Shown: piece by piece, positions 53,575 to 63,230 of the stretch
Layout: each line of letters starts with the position of its first letter
How positions within the stretch are numbered: position 1 is the stretch's first letter
DNA from: Acidobacteriota bacterium
GTDB taxonomy: Bacteria; Acidobacteriota; UBA6911; RPQK01; JAJDTT01
Direction of reading: 5' to 3'
Assembly (NCBI GenBank): GCA_028874215.1
Contig: JAPPLF010000068.1
Span: forward strand, 68,309-132,308
Length of the DNA: 64,000 nucleotides
The notes under the pieces: model-generated
The model's input: only the letters and a program-made list of their open reading frames with translations
Told to the model about the DNA's origin: nothing
The model's database searches: none
Program-made: the position numbers and the translations under genes

Positions 53575-54837
53575 CTATCCGGTCTCCACGACGCCGACCG
53601 TCCAGCGCCGTCCGGACCAGTGTCCGGCCGCGGCCGCCATGACCTCCTCGGCGGTCAGCCGGGAGATTCGCTCCACGTAGTCGTTCCAGTATCCCGGGCG
53701 CTGCAGCGCTTCCATGGAGGCCAGTTGCATGCATTGGTCGAATGTCGTTTCCAGTTCGAAAAGAGACTGGTTGATGCACTGGTTCTTGGCCCGGATCAAC
53801 TCGTCCCGGGTCAGCGGTTCGGTGCACAGTTGCATGAGTTCGTGGACGAGGAGTTCCTCGGTCTGCTGCAGGTCGGCATTCTCGCGCAACTCCAGGCGGA
53901 TCAGCAGGAGGTAGGGGTCGAAGGTGTCGCCCATTTCGGTATGGACCAGGGACGCCAGTTGGGTCTCTTCGACGAATTTCCTGTAGAGGCGTGAAAGCCG
54001 GCCCTCGGAGAGCACCCGGTCCAGGATCTGAAAGGCGTCGTGGTCACTCTGGTGAATGGAGGGGGCGGGCAGGGCCACCAGCATTTTGGGTACCCGGCTC
54101 CGGCGCCGGACTTTGATCCTGACCCGGCCGCTGTCCGCCGCCTCCCGGGGCGGACCCGGCGGCGGCGGAAGACCGGTGGATGTCTGACGGAAGAGCCGCT
54201 CCACCGTCCGGAGAGTGAAGTCCGGGTCCGTGTCGCCGGCGACGGCCAGCACGGCGTTCCCGGGGACGTAGTACCGGCGGTAGTGCTCCACCATCTGCTC
54301 CACGGTCAGCGCCTCGATGTCCCGGCTCATTCCGATGATGGGGAAGCGGTACGGGTGCCGCTCGAAAGCCGTCAACTCGACCGACCGGCGAAGTGCGCCC
54401 CAGGGATGGTCCTGTTCCATTCTGGATTCTTCGAGGATCACCTGCCGCTCCAGTTCGAACTCCTGGGGGTCGAAACGATTGTTCGACATCCGGTCGGACT
54501 CGATTTCCAGAGCGCAAACCCATCGGTCGGAGGCAAAGCTGAAAAAGTAGCCGGTATAGTCCTGCGTGGTGAAGGCGTTGTTGGAGCCCCCATGGAGCGC
54601 CGTGATCCGGTCGATCTCTCCGGGGCCGTAGCGTCCGGTGCCCTTGAACATCATGTGTTCCAGGAAATGGGAAATGCCGGTCCGGCCTGCAACCTCCACT
54701 CTGGATCCCACCCGGTAACAGACCATGGTGGTGACGACAGGACTGGTGGGGTCCGGGCGCACCAGCAGGGTCAGACCGTTGTCGAGACGGTAGCGATGGA
54801 CCGGAGGAACCCGGAAGCCGGGGGTTTGTCCCTTCAA
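53575..54837 (-). CDS. M16-family zinc protease, catalytic subunit
   Basis: This 420-aa protein starts at TTG 54837, preceded by GAAAGGAAC; the upstream frame looks non-coding. The zinc motif His57-Phe-Leu-Glu-His61 is intact and the third ligand is in VILEESRMEQD. The N-terminal VHRYRLDNGLTLLV and the Gly-Gly-Ser-Asn-Asn segment are typical of bacterial processing-peptidase-like enzymes. It leads a four-gene operon with the zinc-free partner, a Pal-like lipoprotein and a membrane protein. There is no clear signal peptide, so it may be cytoplasmic or exported by another route. Confidence 0.92.
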   Translation of the reverse strand: MKGQTPGFRVPPVHRYRLDNGLTLLVRPDPTSPVVTTMVCYRVGSRVEVAGRTGISHFLEHMMFKGTGRYGPGEIDRITALHGGSNNAFTTQDYTGYFFSFASDRWVCALEIESDRMSNNRFDPQEFELERQVILEESRMEQDHPWGALRRSVELTAFERHPYRFPIIGMSRDIEALTVEQMVEHYRRYYVPGNAVLAVAGDTDPDFTLRTVERLFRQTSTGLPPPPGPPREAADSGRVRIKVRRRSRVPKMLVALPAPSIHQSDHDAFQILDRVLSEGRLSRLYRKFVEETQLASLVHTEMGDTFDPYLLLIRLELRENADLQQTEELLVHELMQLCTEPLTRDELIRAKNQCINQSLFELETTFDQCMQLASMEALQRPGYWNDYVERISRLTAEEVMAAAAGHWSGRRWTVGVVETG

Positions 54838-54936
54838 GACCGGTTCCTTTCGGGGATGTCCCTTCTCCCGGCAACCGGAGATCGAACGATCTCTTTTGCG
54901 CCGCGCTCGCGGGACACTGATACAATGTTCCGATCC

Positions 54937-56352
54937 ATGAGGAATCCAGTCCAGCACTCCGGCTCCCGTCCCGGCAGGGCGATCCGGACGCTTCCGATCC
55001 TGGCCGCTGTCATCGCCATGATTATAGCGTCAGCTCCCGGCGCGCCGACGGTGAAGCTGGCGAAGTTGAGCGTTCCTTCGTTCGAGCGGAAGTCCCTGCT
55101 CAACGGGATGGAGGTGCTGATGCTCCCGCCCGGCCCGTCGCGCCGGTCCTTCCGTCTCATGATCGAGAACGGGGCCGCATTCGATCCGGTGGATAAGTGG
55201 GGCATCACCCATCTCACCACCCGGATGTTGCTGGAGGAGACCGAGATCCGCTCCGGCGACCTGATTCGGCGGCAGCTCGAAAGCCTCGATGCCGAGTTGG
55301 AGTTCCAGGTCGATTGGGATGCCATTTACCTCTACGGAAACGCCCCGGAAGGGAATCTCCCCGCGGTCCTGGGACTGCTGGGGGAGATCGTGGTGCGTCC
55401 CTTTTTTCGGGAGGAGACCTTCGAGCGGCTCAGGGCGCAGCAACTGGAAGAGGTCGAAAACCAGTTGAAACGACCGGAAGTGGTCACCCAGAAAGCGTTT
55501 CTGGCCAATCTCTTCGGACCGAATCCGTACGGACACGGCGTTCTGGGAACCGTGGAGACGCTCAACAACCTGGAGTTGAGAGACGTCAAGATCCAATACC
55601 GGAAGCTCTTTCTTCCCAACCAGGCCAGACTCGCGCTGCACACGTCAGCCGAGCCGCAGGACTTGTTCCGTGAACTGAGTCGCCGCTGGGGCGTCTGGAT
55701 CCGCGCCGAAGCGGCCCCGTTCACGTTTCGCCGGGCTCCGGCCGGGCAGGGATGGCGCATTCTGCTGCAAGACCTGCCCGGGGACGAGGCCCTCTTTCGC
55801 TGGGGCAGGCTCGGCGTCGAGATGGGCAGCAGGGATTACTACGCCCTCAAGATGTTGGAGGAGTATCTGACCCTCTCCCTGCCCGGCTTGGCCCGGGTGG
55901 TGGAGGCCGAGCAGCAGATCCAGGCCTCTTCCCGGGTGAAGGCCTTTCGAATGCCGGGATATCTCCAACTGAGCCTCAGAACCTCCTCGGATCGCCTGAT
56001 GCCTTATCTGAAGGAGTTTCTTCAGACCATGAGCGGACTTCGGAAGGGCGAGGTGGACTCGTCTCTGATGGAGGAAGCCAGAAGCCTGGCCTATCTTGAA
56101 TTCCGCAATCGATTGGAAGATCCGGTGGGCCGCCTGACCCGCATACTGGACACCAGCCTCTACGATCTGGGTGTCACCTACATCGTGAACTATGGACTCC
56201 GCCTGCGGCGGGTGACGCCCGAGGACTTTCGCACGCTCCTGATGGAGTACCTCTCACAAGACTCTTCGCTGCTCGTCGTCGGTGGTCCCGCCGCTGATCT
56301 CAAGCCTGAACTCGAGGAATTGGGGCCGGTTCAAATCTCCACCGTCCATTGA
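54937..56352 (+). CDS. Exported M16-like protein, probably non-catalytic
   Basis: This 471-aa protein has an N-terminal signal (RTLPILAAVIAMIIASAPG). SVPSFERKSLLNGMEVLML matches the first strand of M16 proteins and GAAFDPVDKWGITHLTTRMLLEE aligns with the zinc-motif region, where HxxEH is HLTTRM. So it lacks the metal site. It is divergent from the catalytic M16 gene. TACAAT at 54921-54926 is a good -10 only about 10 bp before the ATG, so the message may be leaderless; an ATG at 54925 overlaps the -10. A third M16 partner or periplasmic adaptor is likely. Confidence 0.78.
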   Translation: MRNPVQHSGSRPGRAIRTLPILAAVIAMIIASAPGAPTVKLAKLSVPSFERKSLLNGMEVLMLPPGPSRRSFRLMIENGAAFDPVDKWGITHLTTRMLLEETEIRSGDLIRRQLESLDAELEFQVDWDAIYLYGNAPEGNLPAVLGLLGEIVVRPFFREETFERLRAQQLEEVENQLKRPEVVTQKAFLANLFGPNPYGHGVLGTVETLNNLELRDVKIQYRKLFLPNQARLALHTSAEPQDLFRELSRRWGVWIRAEAAPFTFRRAPAGQGWRILLQDLPGDEALFRWGRLGVEMGSRDYYALKMLEEYLTLSLPGLARVVEAEQQIQASSRVKAFRMPGYLQLSLRTSSDRLMPYLKEFLQTMSGLRKGEVDSSLMEEARSLAYLEFRNRLEDPVGRLTRILDTSLYDLGVTYIVNYGLRLRRVTPEDFRTLLMEYLSQDSSLLVVGGPAADLKPELEELGPVQISTVH

Positions 56353-56473
56353 ACTGAATTTGGGGCTCGGCTATATTCTAGAAGACTGCGGCGATTTTCG
56401 TCCGGAGCTTGGCAGAGGTTTATTCACCACATTTGGTGGGCCGGCAACCGCAAGATCGCCCCAGGGTGCGACC

Positions 56474-56947
56474 ATGACGGAATTGGCTGAGAAGGTGGAA
56501 TTCCTGCTGCGCGGGGCCGTAGAGGAACAGGGGCTGGAACTGGTTCATGTCCAGTTCCTTGGCCGCCGCCGGAGTCCTTTGTTGAGAGTCTACATCGACA
56601 AGCCCGGAGGCGTTACGTTGGAGGACTGCCAGAGTGTCAGCCGGCAGGCGGGCGTGCTGCTGGACGTGGAGGATCTGATCTCCGGCCGGTACGTGCTGGA
56701 GGTGTCTTCTCCGGGTCTGGACCGCCCTCTCTTCCGCGTGGAGGACTACCGGCGATTCTCGGGACGCGAGGTGCGCCTCGTCACCCGCGAGAAGATCGAC
56801 AGCCGTCACAAGTTCACGGGTTTCATCCAGGACCTTCGTGACGGCGTCGTGGAGTTGGACTGCCAGGACAAGACTTACCGGATCCCCTTCGGGATGATCG
56901 CCAGGGCCAACCTGGTCCACCGGTTCGCCGACTCGTTCCGGAAGTAG
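56474..56947 (+). CDS. rimP: Ribosome maturation factor RimP
   Basis: This 157-aa protein helps assemble the 30S subunit. It begins MTELAEKVEFLL; the 64 codons upstream in frame are not conserved. LELVHVQFLGRRRSPLLRVYIDKPGGVTLEDC and YVLEVSSPGLDRPLFRVEDYRRF are the RimP hallmarks, followed by a C-terminal Sm-like domain. It heads rimP-nusA-infB, the conserved order. It follows the M16-like gene by about 120 bp. Confidence 0.94.
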   Translation: MTELAEKVEFLLRGAVEEQGLELVHVQFLGRRRSPLLRVYIDKPGGVTLEDCQSVSRQAGVLLDVEDLISGRYVLEVSSPGLDRPLFRVEDYRRFSGREVRLVTREKIDSRHKFTGFIQDLRDGVVELDCQDKTYRIPFGMIARANLVHRFADSFRK

Positions 56948-56989
56948 AATCGGCCGCAGCGGGCGGCAACAGTGAGGATATAGCGAAGC

Positions 56990-58336
56990 ATGTCGAATGC
57001 CCTGAGTCAGAGCGTCGAGCAGCTCAGCCGGGAAAAAGGCGTCGAATCCAAGGTCATTTACGAAGCCCTTGAGGACGCCATGGCCGCCGCCGCCAGGAAG
57101 CATTTCAGGACCGAGGAAGATCTGCAGGCGCGTTACGATCCGGTGACCGGCACCATCGAGGTGTTCGCCGTCAAGCGCATCGTTGAGGAAGTCGAAGAAG
57201 CAGAGACCGAGATGGCTCTGTCGGAGGCCTTGCAGTACGACGAGAGCTTCAAAGTGGGGGATTACCTGGAGATCCCCAAACCACCCTTGGAACTGGGGCG
57301 AATCGCCGCCCAGACGGCCAAGCAGGTCATTTTCCAGAAAGTTCGGGAAGCGGAACGGGAGAACGTCTTCGAGGAGTATTCGGGCCAGATCGGACAGGTG
57401 GTCCACGGAATCGTGCGGCGCTACGAGGGGGGCAATATCGTGCTGGACATCGGCCGGACCGAGGCCGTGCTCCCGTACAACGAGCAGGCCCGCACCGAGG
57501 AGTATCGCCCGGGGGATCGGGTGCGAGCGGTCATCATCAAGGTGCACCGTCTCTCCAAGGGTCCCCAGATCGTCGTCTCCCGGGGCGATCCCAGCCTGTT
57601 GATCCGTTTGTTCGAGGCCGAGATTCCCGAAGTCTACGACCACACGGTCATCATCAAGAATGCGGTTCGCGAAGCGGGCGAACGAGCCAAGGTGGCGGTC
57701 TCGAGCCGGGACGACAACGTGGACCCGGTGGGAGCCTGCGTCGGCATGAGAGGCAGCCGGATCAACGCGGTGATCCGGGAGTTGCGGGGAGAGAAGATCG
57801 ACATCATCCAATACTCGGACGACATCGTCGAGTACACCATCAACGCCTTGAACCCCGCGCGAATCTCCAAGGTGCTGGTCCAGGACCCGCTGGACAAGGT
57901 TCTGGAAGTCATCGTCCCGGAGGATCAACTGTCTCTGGCCATCGGCAGAAAGGGACAGAATGTCCGCCTGGGTTCCAAGCTGCTGGGTTGGGAAATCAAC
58001 ATCAAGAGCGAGGAGGACAAGAAACGGGAGATCCTGGCTCAGATGGAACAGCTGGCCGTACAGGCCGAACAGGCCGAACAGGCCGAACAGGCCGCGCGGG
58101 CGGGCCTGGAGGAGCTGGAGGGCCTGGGTGAAAAGACTCGGATTCGCCTCCAGGAAGCCGGTGTGCAAACCATTGAGGAACTTTCGAAGCGAACGGTCGA
58201 GGAATTGACGATCATTCCCATGATCGGCGAAAAGTCGGCTCTTAAGCTCCTTGCCCTGGCGGAGGCGTGGGTCCCCGGTCAGGCGCAGGACGCGGTTGTG
58301 GAAACAGCCGGGGAAGCCGAGGCTGAGTTGGTCTGA
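56990..58336 (+). CDS. nusA: Transcription termination/antitermination factor NusA
   Basis: This 448-aa factor binds RNA polymerase and RNA. Domains are the N-terminal region (1-130), S1 (about 135-200, IGQVVHGIVRRYEGGNIVLD), KH1 and KH2 (GACVGMRGSRINAVIREL and LAIGRKGQNVRLGSKL) and a C-terminal helix-hairpin-helix region. Between KH2 and the C terminus is a short Glu-Gln-Ala repeat encoded by three and a half tandem copies of CAGGCCGAA (58061-58094). That repeat could change length by slippage. It lies between rimP and infB as expected. Confidence 0.96.
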   Translation: MSNALSQSVEQLSREKGVESKVIYEALEDAMAAAARKHFRTEEDLQARYDPVTGTIEVFAVKRIVEEVEEAETEMALSEALQYDESFKVGDYLEIPKPPLELGRIAAQTAKQVIFQKVREAERENVFEEYSGQIGQVVHGIVRRYEGGNIVLDIGRTEAVLPYNEQARTEEYRPGDRVRAVIIKVHRLSKGPQIVVSRGDPSLLIRLFEAEIPEVYDHTVIIKNAVREAGERAKVAVSSRDDNVDPVGACVGMRGSRINAVIRELRGEKIDIIQYSDDIVEYTINALNPARISKVLVQDPLDKVLEVIVPEDQLSLAIGRKGQNVRLGSKLLGWEINIKSEEDKKREILAQMEQLAVQAEQAEQAEQAARAGLEELEGLGEKTRIRLQEAGVQTIEELSKRTVEELTIIPMIGEKSALKLLALAEAWVPGQAQDAVVETAGEAEAELV

Positions 58337-58424
58337 ACCATAGATATGATGGACGTGCAAGCGGTTGTGGGCCGATGGAGTCCGCACCGGCGCATGTAAA
58401 GCGATAGGAAGCATCAAGACGGTT

Positions 58425-60917
58425 ATGGAACAGGTGAGAGTCAACGAACTGGCTTCCGAATTCGAGATGCGGAGTACGGCCGTCATCTCGGAGCTCAAGA
58501 AGATCGGGGTCTGGGTGCCTTCACCCGAAACTCCGGTGGACTTTGACATCGCCAATCGAATCCGCCGGCGCCTGCAGCTCGTCATCGACACGGCGCAGGA
58601 GGAGCAGGCCCGGTCCGTCAAGGCGAAGGTCAGGAAACGGCCGGCCGCCAAGCCACGCAAGACCATCAAGCAGTTGGGCCAGCCCAGGAAAGCCGCGTCA
58701 CCTGCGGCGGAGGCGATCGACAGCCCGTTCCTCATGGGATCGCTGAAGCCCAGAAAGGGGACAGGCAACTATCGGCGGGTCGTGACCGAGCCGCCGGAGG
58801 AGATCCTGGAGAAGACCGAGGTCACCATCGAAGACGAGCCCATCATCGAGAAGGTCGAGGCCCAGATTTCGGCGGAGCTTCTGGAACAGGCACAGCGAAT
58901 GGTCCTTTCCACCCCGGCGCCGGTTACGTCCACCGGTCTTCCTCTGGTGCCGCCCGGTGGGGCCCCGCCAGTGGTTCCGCCACCGGTATCCGCGCCACCG
59001 CCGCCGGAAGATGTGGTGGAGCCCACTCCTGAGGAAGCTCCCACTCCCGATCTGCCGGATGAGGCGGTCGAGGCCGCCACGGCTGCCGAAGCCGAGGCTC
59101 CTGCCGTCGAAGCCCCGGAGACGGAAGACCAGCCCGCCGAGATGGTGAAAGAGCCCGAGGGCCCCGCCGTGATCACGGTCAGCGATTCGGTGACCGTGAG
59201 GGAACTGAGCGAGAAGTTGGGGGTCAAGAGCAAGGTGCTCATCAAGGAGCTCTTCTCCCGGGGCGTGATGGCAACCATCAATCGGAGTCTGGACCGCGAC
59301 ACGATTCAGCAGTTGTGCGACCTCTTCGAGATTCAGGTCGAGTTCGTCACCGAGCAGGAGGCCCTGGTCCAGGAGGAGCATGTCGTCGAACGTCCGGAAG
59401 ACGTTCGCGTGCGGGCCCCGGTCGTCACCGTCATGGGGCATGTCGACCACGGAAAGACGTCGCTCCTGGACGCCATTCGAGAATCCCGTGTGGCCGAATC
59501 CGAAGCCGGGGGCATCACGCAGCATATCGGCGCCTACCATGTCTCCGTCGACGGCAGCAAGATCGTCTTTCTGGACACTCCGGGCCACGAAGCCTTCACC
59601 CTGATGCGGGCGCGCGGCGCCAAGGTGACCGACGTGGTGGTCCTGGTCGTCGCCGCGGACGATGGCGTCATGCCGCAGACTCTCGAGGCCATCGACCACG
59701 CCAAAGCCGCCGACGTTCCCATCGTGGTGGCCGTCAACAAGATGGACCGGCCCGACGCCAGGCCGGACCGGGTCAAGCAGCAGTTGGCGGACCGCGGACT
59801 CACTCCGGAGGACTGGGGCGGGGACACGGTCATGGTCGAGGTGTCCGCCTTGGTGCACACCAACCTGGACCTGTTGCTCGAGATGATCCTCCTGGTGGCG
59901 GATCTGACGGAGAGAACCGCCAATCCCCAGAAGCCGGCCGTGGCGGTGGTGCTGGAGGCTCAACTGGATCGGGGGCGAGGCCCGGTGGCGACGGCGCTGG
60001 TGCAGGACGGGACCCTCCGGGTGGGGGACTCCTTCGTGGTGGGCACGGCTTACGGCAAGGTCCGCGCCATGTTCGACGACCGGGGACAGCCCGTCGTGGA
60101 GGCCGGACCCAGTTCTGCCGTCGAGGTCTTGGGGCTGCAGGATCTTCCTCAGGCGGGAGACTCCTTCCAGGTTTTGGCAAGCGCCGCCAAAGCACGGGAA
60201 ATCGCCCAGCAGAGGAGTCAGGAGCAGCGCCGGAAGGAGCTGGCCAGATCGGGGCCTGTGGGTCTGGAACAGCTCTTCGCCCAAATGGGAAGCCAGGAAG
60301 TCAAGGAACTCGACCTGGTCATCAAGGCCGACGGGCGCGGATCGGTCGAGGTCCTGGAAGGATCGCTTCGCAAACTGAGCGGAGAGAAGGTCCGCATCAA
60401 GATCGTCCACAGCGGAGTCGGCGCCATTTCCGAGTCGGATGTCTTGCTGGCGGCCGCCTCCAATGCCCTGGTGGTGGGCTTCAACGTCCGTCCCGAACGC
60501 AACGCCCAGATGACCGCCGAGCGGGAGCAGGTCGAGCTTCGCATGTACACGGTCATCTACGAGCTGATCGAAGAAATTCAGCAGGCCATGCTCGGTCTTT
60601 TGGAACCCACCATTCGCGAGCGGTTGGTCGGCCGGGCGGAAGTGCGCGACACTTTTCGCGTGGCCAAGTTCGGAACCATCGCCGGATGCTTCGTTCGGGA
60701 CGGGTCGATTTCCCGCAACTCCCTGATTCGACTGGTTCGAGACGGCGCCGTCATTCACGAAGGCCGGACCGCCTCGTTGCGGCGATTCAAGGAGGACGTC
60801 AACGAGGTCAGGAGCGGGTACGAGTGCGGCATCTCCATCGCCAACTACCAGGACATCAAGGTCGGAGACGTGATCGAAGCCTTCGTGAAGGAAAAGGTGG
60901 CTCCCCAACTCGTTTAG
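58425..60917 (+). CDS. infB: Translation initiation factor IF-2
   Basis: This 830-aa GTPase places initiator tRNA on the ribosome. The start [15 protein letters not shown] gives the normal N terminus. A low-complexity Pro/Glu/Ala linker (about 165-245) separates an IF2-N-like start and a second IF2-N domain ([24 protein letters not shown]) from the G domain. G1 is GHVDHGKT (338-345), G3 DTPGHEAF, G4 NKMD. The C-terminal domains end in [17 protein letters not shown]. It follows nusA by 88 bp. All features are standard. Confidence 0.97.
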   Translation: MEQVRVNELASEFEMRSTAVISELKKIGVWVPSPETPVDFDIANRIRRRLQLVIDTAQEEQARSVKAKVRKRPAAKPRKTIKQLGQPRKAASPAAEAIDSPFLMGSLKPRKGTGNYRRVVTEPPEEILEKTEVTIEDEPIIEKVEAQISAELLEQAQRMVLSTPAPVTSTGLPLVPPGGAPPVVPPPVSAPPPPEDVVEPTPEEAPTPDLPDEAVEAATAAEAEAPAVEAPETEDQPAEMVKEPEGPAVITVSDSVTVRELSEKLGVKSKVLIKELFSRGVMATINRSLDRDTIQQLCDLFEIQVEFVTEQEALVQEEHVVERPEDVRVRAPVVTVMGHVDHGKTSLLDAIRESRVAESEAGGITQHIGAYHVSVDGSKIVFLDTPGHEAFTLMRARGAKVTDVVVLVVAADDGVMPQTLEAIDHAKAADVPIVVAVNKMDRPDARPDRVKQQLADRGLTPEDWGGDTVMVEVSALVHTNLDLLLEMILLVADLTERTANPQKPAVAVVLEAQLDRGRGPVATALVQDGTLRVGDSFVVGTAYGKVRAMFDDRGQPVVEAGPSSAVEVLGLQDLPQAGDSFQVLASAAKAREIAQQRSQEQRRKELARSGPVGLEQLFAQMGSQEVKELDLVIKADGRGSVEVLEGSLRKLSGEKVRIKIVHSGVGAISESDVLLAAASNALVVGFNVRPERNAQMTAEREQVELRMYTVIYELIEEIQQAMLGLLEPTIRERLVGRAEVRDTFRVAKFGTIAGCFVRDGSISRNSLIRLVRDGAVIHEGRTASLRRFKEDVNEVRSGYECGISIANYQDIKVGDVIEAFVKEKVAPQLV

Positions 60918-60951
60918 TCCGGTTTCTCCATAAACTCCCGCGCGTTCGCCG

Positions 60952-61242
60952 ATGCCCATCGTTTTCTGTTCGCTTGAGATTTACCTCCCCTACAGCCGGT
61001 CTCTGAAGGAGAAGCGCAACGTGGTCCGCAAGACGGCGGACCGCCTGCGTTCCCGGCTCAACTTCTCCGTGGCCGAGATCGACTACCAGAATCTGCACCG
61101 GAGGGCCCGGCTCGGAGCGGTCTCGGTGGGACCCGACCGGGTGACTCTGGAACGCGTTTCCAATCGGCTCATTCGGGAGAGCGAGAAGATTCTGGGAGGG
61201 GATCTGGTGGACTACCACGTCGAAATCTTCGATCATGACTGA
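60952..61242 (+). CDS. ylxP: DUF503-family protein (YlxP-like)
   Basis: This 96-aa protein reads IVFCSLEIYLPYSRSLKEKRNVVRKTADRLRSRLNFSVAE, the DUF503 signature. A C-terminal half with ARLGAVSVGPD follows. In many bacteria it lies between infB and rbfA and is called YlxP; a role in ribosome or RNA metabolism is suspected. Here rbfA does not follow. It lies 35 bp after infB, presumably in the same operon. Confidence 0.88.
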   Translation: MPIVFCSLEIYLPYSRSLKEKRNVVRKTADRLRSRLNFSVAEIDYQNLHRRARLGAVSVGPDRVTLERVSNRLIRESEKILGGDLVDYHVEIFDHD

Positions 61243-61310
61243 CGGCTCCTGGCCCGCGTTTGGACGAGATTCTCTCGCTCCCGCCCTTTTGGCCCCAGGG
61301 CCGTCTGTGC

Positions 61311-61316
61311 TAGATT
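61311..61316 (+). promoter_or_regulatory. -10 element for a leaderless message
   Basis: TAGATT (61311-61316) lies 6 bp before the ATG at 61323, with TTGGCC 16 bp further upstream. Transcription would start at or very near the start codon. Confidence 0.35.
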
Positions 61317-61322
61317 TGGACG

Positions 61323-61631
61323 ATGATGCCTTGTAGAGCATCCGTGCACGCCGGACCCGCACGACGTGGCTCCGTCTGGCGCGCCTGGGTCGCCATCCTG
61401 ACACTGGCAGTCACCGGCGCCGCAATCGCCGCGGCCATCTGCCACGAGGAGCACGCAGCCGGACACGACTGCACGGCCTGCCAGCTCCGGCACCAGCCCG
61501 CCGCCGAACTCTCCGGATCCTTGCAGATTGGTTTCTCGAACGTTTCGGCGCCGCTGAAGCGCGCTGGCGACGGCGGATGGATCTCATCCGGTCATTCCCG
61601 CAGCCTCTCCGCCCGCGCACCCCCCGCCTAG
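61323..61631 (+). CDS. Small exported protein with a His/Cys motif
   Basis: This 102-aa protein has a signal-like helix (VAILTLAVTGAAIAAAI) followed at once by CHEEHAAGHDCTACQLRH, a run of His, Glu and a CxxC that could bind a metal. It then becomes low-complexity and ends SARAPPA. Small proteins of this kind (resembling DUF2946) often sit beside TonB-dependent receptors and metal-uptake genes. It stands at the start of the probable iron cluster. Metal binding is inferred from the motif only. Confidence 0.5.
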   Translation: MMPCRASVHAGPARRGSVWRAWVAILTLAVTGAAIAAAICHEEHAAGHDCTACQLRHQPAAELSGSLQIGFSNVSAPLKRAGDGGWISSGHSRSLSARAPPA

Positions 61632-61885
61632 TTCCCGTTACACGCTTAGTTCGCCTTTAGTACCGCCATCGCCGGCGACACCGCCCGTTGTCGGTGGTGC
61701 AGGCAAATGCGCCCCGTGCGACCGATGTGTTTCCCGGCGCCGCGCGGGCCCGCGACCTCCGGTACCGCCCAGGGGAACTCTTCCCGAGGTCCGGCGTCGG
61801 CGCACGTTCCATGCGGTTTCCATTCCCGGCGGCGGATCAGTGAACCGTTGGGACTCAGGAAGGGGAATCCAGGAAGGAGAATCTG
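61632..61885. other. Non-coding gap before the flavoprotein genes
   Basis: This 254-bp GC-rich stretch has no convincing gene. It ends with a strong ribosome-binding site (AGGAAGGAGA) for the 66-aa ORF. I looked for a B12-riboswitch box or an iron-box palindrome and saw neither clearly. Confidence 0.4.
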
Positions 61886-62086
61886 ATGAACCGATTGACA
61901 GCAACTGGCATTACAGAGACAGGGGACTGGCGAGCGCTCAACGACCGCCTCGTCGCCGCGCTCAAGCCGTTCGCACCGCCGCTGGCTATCTCGTTCCACG
62001 GCGCCGGCGAGACGCTTGAGGCGACGGTCGGACTCGACCGCGCGATGGCGCGCTGCGCCTCGGCGGACGCGAAACGGTTTGGGTGA
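61886..62086 (+). CDS. Small 66-aa ORF, possibly a truncated DUF169-like protein
   Basis: It has the best ribosome-binding site in this area (AGGAAGGAGA, 5 bp before ATG). The middle, DWRALNDRLVAALKPFAPPLAISFHG, resembles the start of DUF169 proteins, which begin with a Trp/Leu helix and a PxAV/I strand. Those are over 200 aa, so this would be a remnant. Its stop lies 4 bp before the flavoprotein ATG, so translation may be coupled. A small functional peptide is equally possible. Confidence 0.45.
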   Translation: MNRLTATGITETGDWRALNDRLVAALKPFAPPLAISFHGAGETLEATVGLDRAMARCASADAKRFG

Positions 62087-62090
62087 GCCG

Positions 62091-63218
62091 ATGGCGAAAA
62101 AAGTCCGGTCATTCGACATTGTCATCGTTGGCGCCGGGGCCGCCGGTCTCGGCCTTGGTGTGACGCTACGCGACCTCGGAATCGAGAACTTTGTGATCCT
62201 CGACCGCTCCGCCATCGGCGCCTCATTCCTGCGTTGGCCCCGGCAAACGCGCTTCATCACGCCGTCGTTCAACAGCAACCAGTTCGGCAGCCTGGACCTG
62301 AATGCCATCTGCCTGTACACCTCGCCGGCTTACTCGGTTGGCGTCGAGCACCCCACGGGGGAGGAGTACGCCGGCTATCTGCGAGCGGTTGCGAAGCATT
62401 TTAACTTGCCCGTGGAGACCGGGGTCGACGTTCGCTCGGTCGCGACGAGAGCTCGATCCAAGGGGTTTCGGGTGGAGACGAGTCGCGGCGACGTCCGCGC
62501 GCGGTTCGTGGTCTGGGCGGGCGGCGAAATGCAGTACCCGCGGACCGATTGCTTCCACGGCGCCGAGTTTTGCCTGCATTACTCCAATGTGACCTCATTT
62601 GACGATCTCAAAGGCGCCGAGAGATGCATCATCGGCGGTTCCGAGAGCGGCATCGACGCCGCCGTCGCGCTGGCCGCCGCCGGTCGACGAGCCGTCGTCT
62701 TCGACCGCGACGAGCCGTGGAAGCGAATCGGGCCGGACCCCAGCGAACTCTTGTCACCCTTTACGAAGACGCGTCTGAATTCGGTAATCGACTCGGGTCG
62801 GGTGACGCTGCGCGGAGGCTGTACGGTCATCGGCGTCAGCCGCAAGGACAATGGCTATCGGTTGGCGCTCAAGGACGGCGACGTCGTCCACTGCGCCGAG
62901 AAGCCGATCCTGGCCTCCGGATTCACCGGTTCGGCAAGCCTCGTTCGCTCGTTGTTCGATTGGCGGGATGATGGTTTCCCGTTGCTGACGGAAAACGATG
63001 AGTCCACCGTGACGAAAGGGCTATTCCTGGTCGGGCCGCAGGTGCGCCAAGACGATGTCATCTTTTGTTTCATCTACAAGTTCCGCCAGCGCTTCGCCGT
63101 GGTGGCCAACCAGATCGCCCAACGCCTGCGGATCAGCGTGGAGCCGCTCGAGGAGTACCGCCAGCACGGAATGTACCTCGACGATCTATCGTGCTGCAGT
63201 GATGATTGCGCTTGTTGA
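62091..63218 (+). CDS. FAD-dependent oxidoreductase (CzcO/YpdA-like) with Cys-rich tail
   Basis: This 375-aa protein starts at ATG 62091. The N-terminal dinucleotide fold DIVIVGAGAAGLGLG binds FAD. A second Rossmann motif IIGGSESGIDAAVALAAAG binds NAD(P)H. The GGEMQYPR and ILASGFTGSA segments match the flavin-monooxygenase-like CzcO or YpdA group. It ends LDDLSCCSDDCAC, a tail with four Cys that is absent from those families and could bind metal or a disulfide. It is followed by a FeoB-like gene 12 bp away. A role in reducing iron or a metal-thiol is a guess. Confidence 0.8.
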   Translation: MAKKVRSFDIVIVGAGAAGLGLGVTLRDLGIENFVILDRSAIGASFLRWPRQTRFITPSFNSNQFGSLDLNAICLYTSPAYSVGVEHPTGEEYAGYLRAVAKHFNLPVETGVDVRSVATRARSKGFRVETSRGDVRARFVVWAGGEMQYPRTDCFHGAEFCLHYSNVTSFDDLKGAERCIIGGSESGIDAAVALAAAGRRAVVFDRDEPWKRIGPDPSELLSPFTKTRLNSVIDSGRVTLRGGCTVIGVSRKDNGYRLALKDGDVVHCAEKPILASGFTGSASLVRSLFDWRDDGFPLLTENDESTVTKGLFLVGPQVRQDDVIFCFIYKFRQRFAVVANQIAQRLRISVEPLEEYRQHGMYLDDLSCCSDDCAC

Positions 63219-63230
63219 AGGAGCCGTGAA

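Noticed and set aside
56420..60959. Long minus-strand frames opposite rimP, nusA and infB
   Set aside because: Shadows of conserved translation genes.
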